A stretch of 8,243 bases of DNA from Planctomycetaceae bacterium (GTDB lineage Bacteria; Planctomycetota; Planctomycetia; Pirellulales; Pirellulaceae): positions 1 to 8,243 of the forward strand of contig DTSG01000459.1 of the NCBI GenBank assembly GCA_012965455.1. Reading direction: 5' to 3'. The translations under genes were made by a program, and so were the position numbers. Positions 7,510 to 8,243 of this stretch are shown piece by piece (positions within the stretch are counted from its first letter, which is position 1; the number at the start of each line of letters is the position of its first letter). The notes beneath the pieces are model-generated. The model had not been told where the DNA came from. It did not search any database and was given only the letters and a program-made list of their open reading frames with translations.

Positions 7510-8070
7510 TTAGAGCTGCCGGATCGGTTCGGACCGCGACAGCGTATCCTGTATTGCCTGAGGAATCTGCGGCAAGAGGCGAACCTGTCCAGGATCAACT
7601 AGTGTGTGCAGGATGGTCGAAGTAAGCTGGGCTGTGGTAACCGGTTCACTGATCGGTTTTCCACCGGTTTTGTCAGATCGCCCAATCACCTGGCCCATGT
7701 TCAGACCACCACCGGAAAGCAGCAGAGGGCAGATGCCACCCCAATGATCACGACCTGCCTTTTTGTTTATACGCGGAGTGCGCCCAAACTCACCCGTTAT
7801 CACAAGGAGAACATCATCAGACATTCCCCGTTGCTGGAGATCCTCGATAAACGCCGTGACCGCTTTATTGACCGCGCCGCCGAGACAGGGGATACCGTCG
7901 TCGACACCAAACCGATTTCCGTGCAAATCCCAGCCAGTGCTAGTGACCGTGACGAAACCGCATCCAGCTTCCACCATGCGTCGCGCGAGTAGCATTTGCC
8001 GACCAAGAAAAACAGGCGTTTGATTTTCAAATCCCGCCTTGTTTGGTTTCTTTTTAAATACTGCTTTTTG
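7510..8070 (-). pseudogene. DUF1501 family protein, N-terminally truncated remnant
   Basis: This frame encodes the C-terminal third of a DUF1501 protein. From the first ATG (7995) it gives 161 residues: MLLARRMVEAGCGFVTV at the start, GEFGRTPR at 68-75, GRDHWG at 81-86, LLLSGGGLNMGQVIG at 91-105 and TSTILHTL at about 125-132. These align in order with residues from about 311 of the 473-residue DUF1501 protein at 4519-5940, so about 310 N-terminal residues, including the leader and the GGPS motif, are missing. Family-like sequence (TPVFLGRQ) continues upstream of that ATG, so 7995 is probably an internal Met. The frame then stops at TAG 8073-8071, and no frame beyond it resembles DUF1501. The C-terminus is intact and not obviously degraded, so the break may be recent, or an assembly junction. 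It lies 200 bases upstream of the PQQ-like gene. A short expressed protein from 7995 is possible but would lack half the fold. Confidence 0.75.
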
Positions 8071-8243
8071 CTATCCCCTCTACTCTAAGGCTCAACTGCA
8101 AGAGATTTTCGCCATTTTCCATCGCTGCAATCCCCGCTCTCGAGGGCTTGGCATTTGGGCTGCTCTTTGCTCGGTGCAGTTCGGGCTTTTTAACCGGAAT
8201 TATGCAATAGAAATCGCAATGAAAGTCTCAAATGGATGCCAGG
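8071..8243. other. Unassigned sequence flanking the truncated DUF1501 gene
   Basis: This stretch holds no recognisable gene. On the minus strand all three frames contain stops and none continues the DUF1501 protein; the longest, about 57 codons ending at 8054, starts without a convincing initiation site. On the plus strand one frame is open from 8024 to the window edge with its only ATG at 8219, too close to the edge to judge. The stretch could be the end of an insertion element, ordinary intergenic DNA joined by a deletion, or a misassembly. No terminal inverted repeat is visible. Confidence 0.35.

Noticed and set aside
7606..7992. Plus-strand open frame of 128 codons antisense to the DUF1501 remnant
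   Set aside because: The minus-strand frame shows clear DUF1501 motifs throughout, so this is a shadow frame.
8164..8190. GC-rich segment ending in a T run on the plus strand as an intrinsic terminator
   Set aside because: No complementary GC-rich arms directly precede the T run.
1..8243. CRISPR array, tRNA/rRNA genes, or complete insertion sequence
   Set aside because: No regularly spaced repeats, RNA gene signatures or transposase reading frame were seen on either strand by eye.

Overview
The window looks like a chromosomal segment of a Planctomycetota bacterium, possibly a marine or environmental lineage of moderate G+C. The reason is the gene content: a sulfatase fused to a C-terminal HEAT-like region, two DUF1501 proteins (one with a twin-arginine leader), and a secreted PQQ-type beta-propeller opening with NWPGWRGPRGDG. 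This combination is typical of that phylum. No rRNA, tRNA, CRISPR array or complete mobile element was seen.

Layout. On the + strand, positions 2-1531 hold the C-terminal three quarters of an acetoacetyl-CoA synthetase whose 5' end lies outside the window. It is followed after 43 bases by a small DUF456 membrane protein (1575-2138). This pair converges, with a 51-base gap, on a long minus-strand run. Read in its own direction (high to low coordinates), the run holds a 5'-truncated DUF1501 remnant (8070-7510), a PQQ-like beta-propeller protein (7309-6011), a full-length DUF1501 protein (5940-4519), a small antibiotic-biosynthesis-monooxygenase (ABM) fold protein (4441-4103) and the sulfatase-HEAT protein (4073-2190). 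Gaps are 200, 70, 77 and 29 bases, so the last four may be one transcription unit. A candidate promoter lies upstream of the PQQ-like gene.

How the genes may work together. Three of the four intact minus-strand products carry export signals: Sec-type for the sulfatase and propeller, Tat-type for DUF1501. The small ABM protein has no signal and should be cytoplasmic. The set fits the envelope-based catabolism of complex, often sulfated, organic matter inferred for planctomycetes, but no substrate can be named from the sequence. The acetoacetyl-CoA synthetase is a separate cytoplasmic activity in ketone-body or short-chain acyl metabolism.

The oddest part is the right edge. The DUF1501 remnant lacks about 310 N-terminal residues, hits an in-frame stop at 8071-8073, and is preceded by about 170 bases in which no frame resembles DUF1501. 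This suggests a rearrangement, insertion or assembly junction. I found no convincing undescribed multi-gene system.
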